From NCBI GenBank assembly GCA_021495925.1, contig JAKEKT010000074.1:62001-126000 (forward strand): DNA of 64,000 nt, written 5' to 3'. The translations under genes were made by a program, and so were the position numbers. Under the pieces are notes generated by a model. It saw only the letters and a program-made list of their open reading frames with translations. It had not been told where the DNA came from and ran no database searches. Shown here piece by piece: positions 42,964 through 55,329 of the stretch; position 1 is the first letter of the stretch, and every line of letters starts with the position of its first letter. This DNA comes from Diplodia intermedia. Taxonomy: Eukaryota > Ascomycota > Dothideomycetes > Botryosphaeriales > Botryosphaeriaceae.

Positions 42964-44666
42964 CGACGGGGCGGGGCGGAGGATCAGACAGTGATGATTA
43001 TGATGATGAGGAGGAGGCACAGTGATGACAACGCACGAAAGATCGAGGCGTGCCGTGGGCACCTGCGTGATGGGTGGGGTTGGATCAGGGGCCGTGCGGT
43101 GAATTGCGTAGTAAATCATTCCTTCGACCTTCTCGATGATGCGACCTTGGGTGGGCACGGCGCGGGCTGCGGGTTGTTGACGCGTCCCACAACACCCGTG
43201 GAGCTCGTCATCGCCCTTGAGGGGGTATCCACCGGGGAGGAGTCGAGCTGGCGGGCGGCCCTGAGGAAAAAAAAAATTGGATAACTGATGCGCTGGATCT
43301 GATCGAGGAAATCCTGGGGGTTGCCGTTGTGCGTATCGCTGTCGATGTCGGCTGCCGGATCATCAGCCCACCGTCTTCGATTCAATTTCCGATCTGAGAG
43401 AGGAGGTGCTCGTGTTCGCGTGCATCTTTCTCACCGAGATCCGGTAAGATGGTGGCCCTGGCGGCATCACGTGATGGCGTAGTCTTGATCAAGGCGTCGG
43501 TTCGAAACAGATCGACATGACCGGGCAGCTGGACGCGAGCTCTTCGTCGTATTTTTGCTGCGATATTGCTGCGGACCTTCTTCCAGCACGACTGCTGTGC
43601 CGTAAGCCGTCCGGTCACCGCCAGAAAAGAGATTGCTGCCCACTGACGTCCGAGAAGACCGAGGAAAAGCCTTCAGGGAGTCGCGCTTGCAGCATCCACG
43701 GGGTCGTGTCAAAGCGCGGGCGGACATGACAGGTTAAGGTTTTAAGGTGCATTCTGCGTGAATGTTTCTTAAAATGGCCGCGGTTCAGGCCGTTTCGCCC
43801 GTCGGGCTCCTCGGGCGGCCTGAGGGTCGCGTCACGATGGCTAGCACAGCTAGAGGGCTGCTGGCGGCTCAGTGGGCGCCGCAGATGCATGCTGGCGCCG
43901 ATGCTTCTGGTAAGCCGTTTTCCCGAACGCGCGGGTCGTTGGAAATTGGCATGGGTGGGCTTCCGTTTCCAGGAGGCCCTTATCCGTGGGGGCCCGGCAT
44001 TGGTGGCGGAACAGAGCCCGCTAGCCGTGGCTGGGGGGCGAGCTGAAACCGCGACGCGCTCGACAATTTTCGCGCCTCTTCTGTCGCCCTGCAGCGCTCC
44101 ACCTCGACTTCAACGTGCCTGCCGCGCGTTACGCCAGGGCAGCCACGGCACATGCTCCACCAACGGCGGGCGGTGATCGTTGGAGCGCGATCAGCATGAC
44201 GCCAGATGCGAGCGGGAGCCTGTGAGCCCATCCCATTGCTCGGAAGCCCTACCCAGAACAGCACTGATGCTCGCAGGATTCGCTATCAATGGCCAGCGGC
44301 GGGCCTGTTCTCCTGACGATCGCTGTCCGCTCAGGACACGCCCGGGCTGCTGCGTCCCCCGGCCAGGAACAGCCGTCCATGATGCGCCTAGGGCGTGACA
44401 AAACCCAGCCGGCCTTTGCACCGCCGCCATTGGCTCTGTCCTGTCTCTCAAACGGCCAACCGCATGCTCGGTCCACAGTGTGATACGAATGGGCGCTGCA
44501 CCCATGCCGTCATGTGCCGGCCCGCTGCGGAGCCTCGAGCCTCCTGTGAATAAAGACCCTCACGCTCGCCCGCTGTCTCAGGCCCTGTCAACTAGCCCTG
44601 TACACTCACTCTCTCTTAATTTTTGTTTTGGTGTGGCTGTCAATCCTTTCTGTCCCTCTCTTTAGC
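42964..44666. other. Intergenic region, no gene supported
   Basis: About 1.7 kb. Open frames in 43400-44500 lack domain signals on either strand. An AATAAAG element at 44548-44556 lies about 110 bases before the GMC start and may act in its promoter. Confidence 0.5.
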
Positions 44667-47302
44667 ATGACTCGCTACTACTCGCTGCTGCCGCTTGCAG
44701 CCCTACTCTCTCTTTTCAACGCCGTAACACAAGCCAAACCCATCAACGATGACCTATTAGACCAATACGACTACATCATTGTCGGTGGAGGTGCCAGTGG
44801 CCTCACCGTCGCCAACAGACTGACCGAGGACCCTTCGGTCACTGTGCTCGTCCTCGAGGCCGGCCCGGTCGACGAGGATGAGGAGTGGATCCGCGTTCCC
44901 TTCTTCGTCGGCAACGACCCCAACCCTCCGGCCGGCGCCCTCTCCGGCCATCTGCAGTATGACTGGAACTTTGGTACCGAGGCCCAGACTTTCCTCGACG
45001 GCAAGACGAGGCACTACCCTCTCGGCCGCGGTGTCGGTGGTGGCACTCTGATCAACGGAATGCTGTGGAACAGGGGGAACATTGGGGACTACGACGACTG
45101 GGCAACCCTTATTGGCGATGAGGGCTGGGGCTGGGATGCCATGATGAAGTACTTCCAGAGGGTAAGGAAATCCGGCTGAGGAAATCACGGGAACTGTGCT
45201 AACCCTCCCGTCAGAGCGAGACCTTCTCCGCCGACTACTCGGCCGAGAACGCCGCCCAGTACCAGATCCACAGTGAGGATTCGGTCCATGGCCTGGCCCA
45301 GGGCGGCGTCAACGTCAGCTACCAAGGCCACTTCTACAGGGGCACCGAGCACTTCTACAACGGTCTCAACGAGCTCGGCATCCCCACCGAGGGCGACCCC
45401 AACGCCGGTGACTCGGCCGGTGCCTCCTTCTTGCCCATGTCCATCAGCCCGGAGACCAAGCAGCGTGCCGACGCCCGCAGGGTCCACTACGACCCCCACG
45501 CCTCGCGTGACAACCTCTACATCTCCAGCGGCCAGTTCGTGACCCGCCTGCTCTGGGACGACAACTCCGACTGCGGCAACACAGCCGACGGCGCCGACAC
45601 TGACAACTCCGCCCCCGGTTCCTTCGCCACCACCGGCTCCTCTTCCGGCAGCACTGGCTCGGACGGCACGGGCAGCTCTTCTTCGGTCGGTGGCAGTGGC
45701 CAGGCCAACCCGTCGGACCCCACGAACCCATTCAGCCCCCCGTCCAGCTCTGGCGTCGATGGCAGTGGCCAGGGCAACCCCTTGGACCCCACGAACCCGT
45801 TCAGTCCCCCGTCCAGCTCTAGCGTCGATGGCGTTACGTCCGGCAGCCCCGCCACCAACGGTTCTGGCTCCGGATCCGTTTCCGGCTCCCACTCGTCCGG
45901 CTCCAGCCCGTACGCCAACATGACGGTCCCCGCCTGGGCCAACAGCAGCGCGCCCTCAACCAGCTCGAGCGTGTCGGGCTCCGCCCTCGGCAGGGGCAGG
46001 CACTGGGGCTTCAAGCAGACCAGCGTCAGCAACACCGACGGCTCGGCCAGCGGCGTCGGCATCTTCAACCTCTTCCAGGTCGGCAACCTCTTCGACCTGC
46101 TCAAGAGCTCCGCGCCCGCCGACTGGAACCCGGACTCGGGCGTCGAAGTCCACGAGATCACGACCACGTCCTACACCTGCAACTGCGAACCGGGCGTCGC
46201 ATGCTCCCAGGACAACGCCAGCGCGCCCAAGGCCAAGCGCAGCAGCGGCACCAAGCACAAGCGCCAGCAGCCGAACCAGCAATGCCAGCAGCGCGTGCAG
46301 GGCGTCGAGTACGCAGCGTCGGCGTCGGCCGCGCGCCGCACCATCACGGCGCGGCGCGAAGTCATCCTCGCGGCGGGCGCGGTGCACACGCCGCTGATCC
46401 TGCAGCAGTCGGGCGTGGGCGACGCCGACTTCCTGGCGAGCATGGACATCGCGGCGCGCATCGACCTGCCCGGCGTCGGCAACAACTACCAGGACCACTA
46501 CATGCTGGCCAGCAACAACCACTTCGCGGCCAACGACGACGCGCCGGTTGCGTACGCCGACAACACGGCGGCCAACCGCGCCGCCTTCTTCGACGACGCG
46601 ACGGGCCCGTGGACCGCGGGCCCGCCCAACGGCGTCGCCTTCCCGTCGCTCAAGGACATGACGGCCAACTTCACGGCCGTGCTCGAGTGGGCGCGCTCGC
46701 AGACGTCCGGGCAGCACCTGCTGGCGGACCTGGACGCGACCGTCGTCGCGGGGTACGACCGGCAGCGCGAGCTGCTCGTGGCGGCGCTCGACGACGCCAC
46801 GCGCGGGCAGTTCGAGATCCTCAACAGCAACTCGGGCTCGTTCACCTACTCGATCATGAAGCCGCTGTCGCGCGGCCAGATCCGGATCCGCAGCGCCGAC
46901 CCCTTCGACGTGCCCGTGCTCGACCCGCGCTACGGCAGCAACCCGGTCGACCTCGCCTACCTCATGGAGGCGTTCCGCTTCAACCACCGCCTCGTGCAGA
47001 CGGACGCCCTCGCGCCCCTGGAGCCGCAGGAGAACTACCCCACGGCCGAGCAGGTCGCCGACGACGCCCGCCTGCTGACCCTCATCAAGGGCGGCATCTT
47101 CACCGAGTACCACCCCACCGGCACCACGTCCATGCTGCCGCTCGAGCTGGGCGGCGTCGTCGATGCTAGCTTGAAGGTGTACGGCACGGCGAACCTGCGC
47201 GTCGTGGACAGCGGCGTCATGCCGCTCATCCCCGCCGCGCATCTGCAGGCGTGCGTGTACGGCGTCGCCGAGAAGGCGGCGGATTTGATCAAGGGTAACT
47301 AG
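44667..47302 (+). CDS. Secreted GMC oxidoreductase with a 240-residue low-complexity insertion
   Basis: Two exons (44667..45161, 45215..47302) give 860 residues, against about 600 for the family. GMC enzymes oxidise alcohols or sugars with FAD. A signal peptide covers about residues 1-23. YDYIIVGGGASGLTVANRL binds FAD, and RHYPLGRGVGGGTLINGMLW is GMC signature 1. After NLYISSGQFVTRLLWDD (about 273-283) comes a Ser/Gly/Pro/Asn-rich insertion to about residue 525, including a 23-residue tandem repeat and a Cys-containing basic end (TCNCEPG, KRQQPNQQ). The fold then resumes with VQGVEYAAS, VILAAGAVHTPLILQQSG, NSGSFTYSIMKPLSRG, YHPTGTTSMLP and a final VVDSGVMPLIPAAHLQACVYG with the catalytic His. 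The substrate is unknown. Confidence 0.92.
45692..45829 (+). repeat. 69-base coding tandem duplication in the GMC insertion
   Basis: Two units, 45692-45760 and 45761-45829, encode GSGQxNPxDPTNPFSPPSSS followed by xVD. They differ at few positions. Confidence 0.85.
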
Positions 47303-48907
47303 ATGTGTTGTGGTGGTGGTTGGGAAATAAAAAAGAAGGGGGGTGTTGTGTGGTTGTCGTAGGCTTTTTTTTCGGTGTATAATGGAGCGCCCTCGTTTTG
47401 CTTTTTCTCCTTGGTTTTTTCTGAGATGTCTAGAATTGGTCGTCTTCTTTGGGACCGGGGAGGTGTGGATATACAATGTGGCAATACATACGTCCTGCTA
47501 GATACCAATGTTTAATTTGTTACGCTTGTCATCTTCTCTGTCCCATGCATGTGATCTACCGCTTTTATTGGCATGCCTCGACAGAGATTGAACAAAATAG
47601 ATACGTGTTACAGTAGGCTGTATGGTTTACGTCCGTCCATCGTGGAATCCAATTTCTGGGCGAGTTTGCACGGGTTTAGCACTTGCGGTTACGTCTGGAT
47701 ATTTGCTTCAGCTACTCACATTCTCGATAGTATTGGTGGACATATCGATAGAAATGTAATCGGGTTGCTTGCGATTAGGACAGACAATTGGCAAATCTAG
47801 GGAGCTTGGGGTCTTTTGGCAACCGGTTGAGCTGGCTTCGGCTTCGACAAGACAAGGAAGCTGTCTTCACTATCAGCGTTAGTGCCATTTGCTTCTTAGA
47901 TGAGGCTGGTTTTGAAGTAGCTATTGGGGTGAGAGCTTCCGCGGCAGATTGCAGATCAAGTCGCATGGAGCAATATTACCAGGTGTCTCCGTGTCTGCAA
48001 TAGCGGGTCAAGCTGGGAGTGACAAATTCAGTGTTGCTCAGACAAAGGTAGAGCAAAATATTGAGACGTACAAAAAACATGAGATTGCGACAAGGTGTAA
48101 TCTCTATCAAGACATGTCTTTCAAGCCTTCATTCAATCCTGTCGAACGTCTTAGTCGTCTTATCATAAAATGTTGATGTTTCAAAGTCAACCCTTGTCGA
48201 TATGTGCATAAAATGCTTGGCATTTACCAGTGCCTTGGTGTTGGATCTGCAGCCTCACACAGGGGCAGATGCCACGTGTTTGGATTGGCAGTCATGGTCA
48301 CATACTTCCCGGTCAAACCATTAGTGTCAGGTTAAGCATACTTTTAGAGTGACATGGACATGTGACTGCAAGGACATTTGATTGGAGCATTTCGTAAAAG
48401 ATTCGAGCGTATCTTTCCTAATACTGTTACGAAAGTTTGCAGTTGAACTTTAAATAGATTGACAGCTTGATCGATACCATTTCAGTATGTGCATTCTTGC
48501 TTTCGTTCGTTCTTGGACACTGTCCGAAACGAGCGCATGCTGCAGCCATTTGCGACTACCGCGCACGACCCAAATTTCAGTCCATACATTCACCTCTCCA
48601 TCCACAGTGGTCAAGCACACACATACCCTCAACACACATCCACCGCATCGTCCTCGGCCTCGCCGCCCCGAAACCCCGCGCCCACCTTCCCAGTTCGGGA
48701 AGGTCAATATGCAACTCGCCGCCACGTGACCTGCGACGCACAGCAAAGTGGATCCCGTCCCCCGTCACCCCACCAAAACCCAAACCCACGGTTCCCCCAT
48801 CCCAAACCCACGGAAACCCGCTCGATCATCATCATCATCAGCAGAAGAAGAAAAAAAATTCCCCGACGGTGCACACCGGTCCGACGGCCAACAACACGAC
48901 GCCCCAA
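47303..48907. other. Intergenic region, no gene supported
   Basis: About 1.6 kb, lower GC than the flanking genes. Short frames at 47573-48176 have no recognisable features. The frame before the SDR start is open but encodes low-complexity P/H-rich sequence and is treated as 5' leader. Confidence 0.5.
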
Positions 48908-50131
48908 ATGCCTCCCCCACCCCCACTCCCCCCCCTCCTCACCCTCCCCACGCCCCCCGCCCTCCCCCCCGGCTCCACCATCCTCGTCACCGGCGCCAAC
49001 GGCCTCATCGCCTCGCACATCTGCGACCTCCTCCTCGCGCAGGGCCACCACGTGCGCGGCGCCGTCCGCTCCCTCACGCGCAGCGCGTGGCTCGCCACGC
49101 TCCTCGCCGCGCGCCACGGCGCCGACGCCTTCACTTTGATCGAAGTCCCCGACATGGCCGCGCCCGGCGCCTTCGACGCCGCGATGCGGGGCGTGCAGGG
49201 CGTCGCGCACGTCGCGAGCGTGATGCTGTCGGCGGACGGGGAGGAGGATGCGGGGGCGGTGGTGCGCGGGACGGTGGGGGGCGTGAGGGAGGTGCTTGGG
49301 GCGGTGGGGAGGGTGGGGGGGGTGGGCGGGGTGCGGAGGGTTGTGTGTACGAGTTCGGCGGTGGCGGCGAGGGGGATGGAGGGGTTTGCGGGGGAGGGGG
49401 CGGGGAGGAGGGTGAGGGGCGACGAGTGGAATGATGAGGTGGTGGCGTTGGTGGAGGGGGGGCGGTTGCCGGATGGGTGGGGGCCGGCGGAGCGGGTTAT
49501 GGCGGCGTATGCGGCGGGGAAGACGGCGGCGGAGAGGGTGGTGTGGGAGTGGGCGGGGGCGGAGGGGCGGGAGAGGGGGGTGGTGGTGAATACTGGTAAG
49601 GGTTTTTTGTTGTTGTTGTTTTGTGGACGGTGTGTGTGCTGACTGTGGGTGTGGGTAGTTGTGCCGTCGGGCGTGTTTGGCAGGCCGCTCAGCCACGAGC
49701 ATCAGGGCTACCCGTCGTCCTCGCAGTGGGCGCCCAAGGCCTTCACCGGCGATCCGGATTTCAAGAGGTTTCCGACGTGTGAGTGTTGCGTGCGATGGTT
49801 GCTGCGGGCGAGCTGCTGACGAGATGTCGTAGTCTACTGGATCAACATCAAGGACATGGCGCGTCTTCATGTTGCGGCGCTGCTGCATCCTGAGGTCAAG
49901 AATGAACGCATCTTCGGGTTTGCGGGGACCTACACGATGAACGAGTTCCTCGCCTTCTACAGAAAGCATTATCCGGATCGCGAATTCCCGGAGGATATTC
50001 CAGGTGTGGAATGCGATCTGGCCGAGATCGAGCCTGCGAAAAGGGCGGAGGAGTTGCTTAAGGAGATGGGAAGGCCGGGTTATGAGACGCTGGAGGATAC
50101 TGTGCTGGATAACATCATCGATATAGCCTAG
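48908..50131 (+). CDS. Extended SDR aldehyde/ketone reductase (Gre2/dihydroflavonol reductase-like)
   Basis: Three exons (48908..49595, 49659..49778, 49833..50131) give 368 residues. The start was set at MPPPPPLPPLL because it directly precedes the fold. ILVTGANGLIASHICDLLL binds NADP(H). VRGAVRSLTRSAWL, GVAHVASVML and VVCTSSAVAARG (active-site Ser) follow. YAAGKTAAERVVWEW gives the YxxxK pair, VVPSGVFGRPL the usual product-site strand, and FYWINIKDMARLHVAALLHP the C-terminal helix. The enzyme reduces aldehydes or ketones; its substrate is unknown. Exon 1 is extremely G-rich on the coding strand, with Gly/Val runs (VGRVGGVGGVRR). Confidence 0.9.
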
Positions 50132-50786
50132 ACTTTAGGTACTTCCACTTCAACTATTCCTATTCGTCAAGGCTTAACAATGTCAACGCCGTTGAGCTAA
50201 TGCTACGACTTGGTCACTGAACACGAGCTGATAGCGCATAAACTCAGGCCAGGCCCTATTACACGGGAACACTGGATCCTTCAAAGCGGAAAAGGGCAAG
50301 CTAACGAACGAGTTTTAAAAGTCCGGGCGTGTCCTAAAGAAGGCGCCATAAACTGGATCCTACTTACGGCACCTTTGATTCTACCCACACTTTAGCATTT
50401 CCGAATGGGCATGTCTTTGGAAACTTTTTGAAAGATATATGGTCTACGATCCAAACCCGGAAAGTAAGGAATTCAAGAGATGTCTACCGGATTCAATTTT
50501 CGTGCTTCGTTTTCGCCCTGCACATACCTCCCAAATTGGGATACCTACAATTTTCTTCCTCGCTCCTCGTCGCTCCTTTTTGTCTCTCAATCTGTCATGA
50601 AATGCAGCATCGCAATGCCGAATAAGAAAAACCAAAAGAAAAAAGCCAGACATTTTATCCCATAACGCCGAGCCAATGCATTTTCCCTTCCTCCTCTTTC
50701 TCCCTGCATCGTCCGAACGACCAGGAGCCGGGTTATCATGTGCCCCAACCCGCCCCACAGCACCCACTCACTCAACCCCTCCCAGC
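50132..50786. other. Convergent intergenic region
   Basis: About 650 bases between the 3' ends of the SDR (plus) and MFS (minus) genes. No gene recognised. Confidence 0.5.
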
Positions 50787-52961
50787 CTACTTACCCCCAG
50801 CAGGCACCCTCTCCTCCACCCTCTCAACAGCAACACCACTGCCGCTCCCCTCCGAGCCAGCATCGCTCTCGTCATCCCCGTCGTCCCCATCCTCCTCAAC
50901 AACCCTCTCGCTCCCCTCAGGCGGGAAACGGCAACCGATCAGCATGACGGCCGCAGCGACAGCGACAGCCGCATTGCAGACGAACACCAGATTCGGGCGG
51001 CCGACGGCAGCGAGCTCGGAGAAGACGAGGCCGAAGACGCTCACTAAACAAACAAACCATCACTCGTCAGCAGTGTCGGGGGGGGGGGGGGGGGGGGCGG
51101 AAACCCGGGTTTTTGGGAAGAGCGAATTCCACTCACAAGTACTCAAACTCGCCACCATCTCAACCAAACTAATCGCGCCCAGCGCATCCGCCTTCTGCCC
51201 CGCGGGGCACATCTCGATCATCACGCTCTTCGCCGCCGACGCGCTGCCCGACGCGAGCGGCAGCAAAGTCGCGACCGCGAACACGTGCCACGACGCGCCG
51301 CAGAACGTCGCCAGCCCCGTCAGGATCCCGTCGGCCACCAGGCTCCACTTGAGGAAGAAGAGGTCGAAGGCGCTGGCCGTCTGCCCGGTTGAGATGGGGG
51401 TGGTGGGGTGCGCGTCCGCGACCACGGCGGACGGGTCGCCCGATGCGGGGGTGCCGCCTTCCAGCCCGAGCGAGATGGCGGCTTCCATGTCTTCGGCGGC
51501 GGAGACGCGGCGCGTGCGGGGGGTGGGCGCGGGGGGTTTGAGGAGGGTGGTGGTGGTGCCGGGCGGGGGTTGCACGGCGGTGGGGGTGGCGTTGGGGTTG
51601 AAGAGGGTCGAGGTGGCGAACCAGGCGCGGCCGTGGTCGATGATGTGCGGGAAGGCGAAGGTGAGGAAGGTGCCGCGGATGACGCAGTAGTAGGACATGA
51701 GGACGCCGTTCTGGGAGTCCGTCCGTCAATAACTTGGGGTGGGGGAGGAGGGGGAAAGACAGAGAGGAAGGGAGAGAGAGACAGCGCATGTCCATACATA
51801 CCTCCTTCGTCCCGAACTCGAACTTGATGGTTGAAAACATTTGGATCAGCGTGGGGATGTAGCCCGTGGCCAGCACGCCGGTGAAGATGCCGGCGAACAG
51901 CAGCGGCACGCCGTAGTGCCGCATCACGCGGCCGTCGGCCAGCCGCCACCTCTGCGGCGCGAGCATCCGGGCCGGCCCGAGGAAGCGCGACAGGCCCTGC
52001 TTCTTCGCCCCCGCCTTTTCCGCTTCCCGCTTCGGCGGCGCCACGTACGGCAGGAAGAGGTAGGCGTACAGCGTCGCGAACACCATGCTGCACAGCGCCA
52101 CCTCCCACGGCGCTTGGATGCCGAAGACGTCGCCGGAAACGCCGCCGACTGCGTGGTGGGGGTTGTTAGTGCGAGGGAGGGCTTGGTGGGGACGATGGTT
52201 GCTTACGGAGGTAGCCCAGGGCGGTGCCGAACATGATGATGCCTTGCAGCTTGCCGAAGACGGCGGTGCGCTGGGCGGGCGTCACGATCTCGGAGATGAA
52301 GGTGTTGAGGACGAGCCTTGGTTTGTTAGTGCTTGGTGAGATTGGGGGGAGTGGGGTGAATGGGCAACGCACATGTAACCGGCAGGGCCGCCGAAGAGGC
52401 AGATCAGCTGGGTGGTCTGGATGATGATGATGCCGTTCATGCCGCCGACCATGACTGTTGTCGCACAATCAGTTGCGATGTCGGCGCCGTGTGGCGCTGG
52501 TTGGCTTACCTCCGACGTTTTGGCACATCAGCCGGAGCACGGGGAAGAAGGTCTGCTGGATCATGGAGAATCGGGGGCCAAGTGTCTTGATGACATAGCC
52601 GGTGAGCAGCAGGTTCATGACACCGACGATGGTGGTGGAAGTGCCGACGAGCGTGACTTGGCGGGCGGTTTCGGCCTCGATTTCGTGGACTGCACAGCGG
52701 TCATGGCCGGGCGGAGGCGTCTCATGCGTCTTGTAAAACTCTTCGCACGTCATGAGGCGGAAGGCGTACAGCATGCTACTTGGCGTGAGTTTGTTGCTTT
52801 GGCTGCGGGTTGGGATTGACTCACGGCACCTGGGTGAAGGACATGGACAGACTCATGATGAAGCCCATCAACAGAATGCGCGCCTCGACCCATTTGCTCT
52901 TTGGTTTTTCCTCCTGCGCCTGGGCCGGCAGCAGCGGCGTTGTCTCGGATTCCACAGCCAT
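50787..52961 (-). CDS. MFS transporter, fungal nutrient/metabolite type
   Basis: Seven exons, complement(50787..51043, 51137..51710, 51802..52148, 52207..52316, 52373..52454, 52510..52775, 52825..52961), give 590 residues. The N terminus has ESETTPLLP and then FTQVPMLYAFRLMTCEEFY, HEIEAETARQVTLVGTST, GVMNLLLTGYVIKTLGPRF, NVGVMVGGMNGIIIIQ, LFGGPAGYMLVLNTFISEIV and QRTAVFGKLQGIIMFGTALG. These match a common ascomycete MFS group with two six-helix bundles and a large central cytosolic loop (here rich in P, T and A). A third of the protein after residue 300 has the membrane segments VMRHYGVPLLFAGIFTG and FGLVFSELAAVGRPNLVF. The acidic C-terminal tail is EEDGDDGDDESD. Intron 6 contains a run of 20 G at 51078-51097. 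Confidence 0.9.
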
Positions 52962-53780
52962 CTTGAAAAGTCTGCGTGAAACGAAATCGAGAAGGGAGGT
53001 GGAGGAGTAAGAACGGTGGGCAGCGGATGGCGCGAGCTAGGCGTCGGCTGTCGTGCGACCCGGACCGGCAAAAGATAACGACAATCCGCGCGGCTCGGCT
53101 ATTCGTCTGATTTCGGTGGTCCGCGGAGGTTGCACCGCCGTCACGATACGAGGCGGGGTCGCAGGGTAGTCCGATAGCGGCACGGCCGGGTACAGTCAGC
53201 GTGGATAAGAGTCACGGTACTCTGTACACAACAACTTCCCCTTCCGGTGGCCCCTAGCTTCTTTGTTGCAAGCGCAGGGTTCGCCACGAGCCACCTGCCC
53301 TACCAAAGAAGTTCCTTGCGCTTTATAGGCTCCGACTGCCTCTTCTTCTCCAATTCTGGTTTGAAGTTTCTGTCCGGCCTTTCCTGAACTCCATTCGCTG
53401 AAAGAATCCGGCCACGTGCGGCTTATCGATGGACCCTTGGTTCGTAGAACCATCTAGACGTGTGTCCAGGGTTCTCGGAGGCGCGCCACTGTCAGCAACG
53501 GCTACTCGGCTACAGCAGGTCAACACGATTGCATACGACGACAGTCCTGTACTGCACAGGCGAAAAATACCTTGGAATGAGCCATGAAGCGGTACGATAT
53601 GTGGATAAGACCTGCGTGAAAAAGCATCGTAAATTACATTTAACAATCATGTCCCAGTACTACTTCCAACCCCTAGCCCTACCACAACATGCAGCTTCTG
53701 CGAGCAAGATCCTGACCCCAGCCTCGCCGCCATCTCGAAAAAACACGTCGACTAACAATACTCCGGCTCCTCTGGATCGC
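52962..53780. other. Intergenic region, MFS promoter side
   Basis: About 820 bases; no gene recognised. Confidence 0.45.
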
Positions 53781-54130
53781 TCAAATCAAACACCACGGCC
53801 GAATACGGCCGTCGCCAAAAACGCTCGCGAAATCAATCGACCGGTTGAAGCTCAAGCTCCCGCTGTCCAGGATGTCGATGTACTGCGCCTTGAAGTCGAC
53901 CGGTGTGTCGATCAGCCTGACTGCACGAAGTAGTCGGTGACCAGCAGGTGCTTGTGGTCCTTGACGTAGTGTGCGGCCCGACGCGCCGGATCGCGTCCAG
54001 GTCGCTGATGTCAAGCGCCGCGACTTACTAGATTGCGACTGTGTCGCGCGCCTTGGGGGTGGGCGCAGGTCGTAGAGCAGCTCCGTGGCGCCTTGGTTGC
54101 CCGAGCCGTCTTTGCGGAAGGAATAGATGA
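53781..54130 (-). pseudogene. Unidentified frameshifted coding remnant
   Basis: The minus strand carries protein-like pieces in three frames: YSFRKDGSGNQGATELLYDL, then YVKDHKHLLVTDYFVQSG, then IDTPVDFKAQYIDILDSGSL and FNRSIDFASVFGDGR. The pieces follow each other in order with single frame changes, which suggests a decayed exon. I could not assign a family. Confidence 0.3.
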
Positions 54131-54445
54131 TCCAGACTTATTCAAGTAATATAACAGCGACGGACAGTCTCTATAATGCTCCGAAAATTTCTTTCTATAA
54201 AAATTATAATCCTACTAATATATGGATAAGTAAAAAGAAGTACATTTAGGGATGCCGACTTTACTTCAGAAGAATATCCTTCCATTCAAATCCATCCCTA
54301 TGCAGTGCCTCCCCATTCATCAACCCATACACATACGCCTCTTCCATCATCGTGTAGGCGTCGAGATCCCCATACTCAGCCATCATCAGTCCCTTCTTTG
54401 TTAGCCGTAGAACGAACGGGGTCTTCCCCCGGCACTATATGAATC

Positions 54446-55320
54446 TTATCTCCAATCCGCGTTGATGCCGGCGCCAGACAGAGGTACCCCCGAGGTGGTC
54501 GAGAACAGCCTGCGGCCCATGGTCAGGAACTTGAAATGGAACGTTACTTCGTCGATCAGACCCGTGAAAGCGGCCTGACTGGTCTTCGATGGGTCTTCTG
54601 AGGATGAGATTGCTTGTATCAAGTCGCGCATTAGTGGATTCCGAAGAATCTGCCGCCGATCATTGTCTGCTAGGATTAGCATGTACGTCAATTCCGTCAC
54701 AGCGAGGCCAGACAATGTCGACAGGTAAGACTTGGGAGCGGGTCGCTGGTAACACGTAACTGATGCGTCGGCGACGCAGGTCCGCCAAAAACGCTTCCAG
54801 CGCTGTCTCACCGGTCACGTAGCGCGGTCAAATCGATGAGTTTGCGAAACGTGTCCACCATAGAATCCTGTGTATGCCTCTGCCTAGCGGCTCGTCGGAA
54901 ATGGCCGTGACGGTCTCTGCCAGATATGTTGGTGTTAACTTCTTGAATCCCCCAGATACGCTGGAGGGCCGGTGGCCTGAAAAGCGTTGCCAGTGCAGTC
55001 CACTGAAAAGACCCAAAAGGTGGCAACTCCAGGTCTGAATCCTCCATCAAATCCTGCGGACTTGGGAACATCGGTCCGGGGCCGTCGCACTTCGTTGCGA
55101 GCTTTTTGCAAAGGTATATTGCTGCCGCAGAGTGCTCGTCTTCTTCTCCAGCCCAGATCAGAACTCTTTGAGCCCTGTTGAAGATAACTGGCATTATACG
55201 ACCAGAAGCTGGTGCTCCTGAGGGCTACGCCGGTTGACACAGACCTGGTCGACCCAGATGAACCGTGGCTTGTCCTTGTAGCAAAGTCGTCCCAAAGCGT
55301 CTCTGACCGTCATTCCGGAT
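54446..55320 (-). pseudogene. Decayed HET-domain (heterokaryon incompatibility) gene
   Basis: On the minus strand TVRDALGRLCYKDKPRFIWV and DQVCVNRRSPQE are in one frame and end at a stop. The next frame continues with MPVIFNRAQRVLIWAGEEDE, AAAIYLCKKLAT and LFRPPALQRIWGIQEV, and another gives LAVTELTYMLILADND and VTFHFKFLTMGRRLF. The order (WVDQVCVNQ, FxRAxRVLIWAGEED, RxWxIQEV, F...GR.LF.T..G) is that of HET proteins, which trigger cell death on fusion of unlike strains. The frame changes and stops show it is broken. Confidence 0.6.
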
Positions 55321-55329
55321 CGACACCGT

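Noticed and set aside
45956..47476. Long minus-strand frame opposite the GMC oxidoreductase
   Set aside because: Antisense shadow; composition-driven and without domains.
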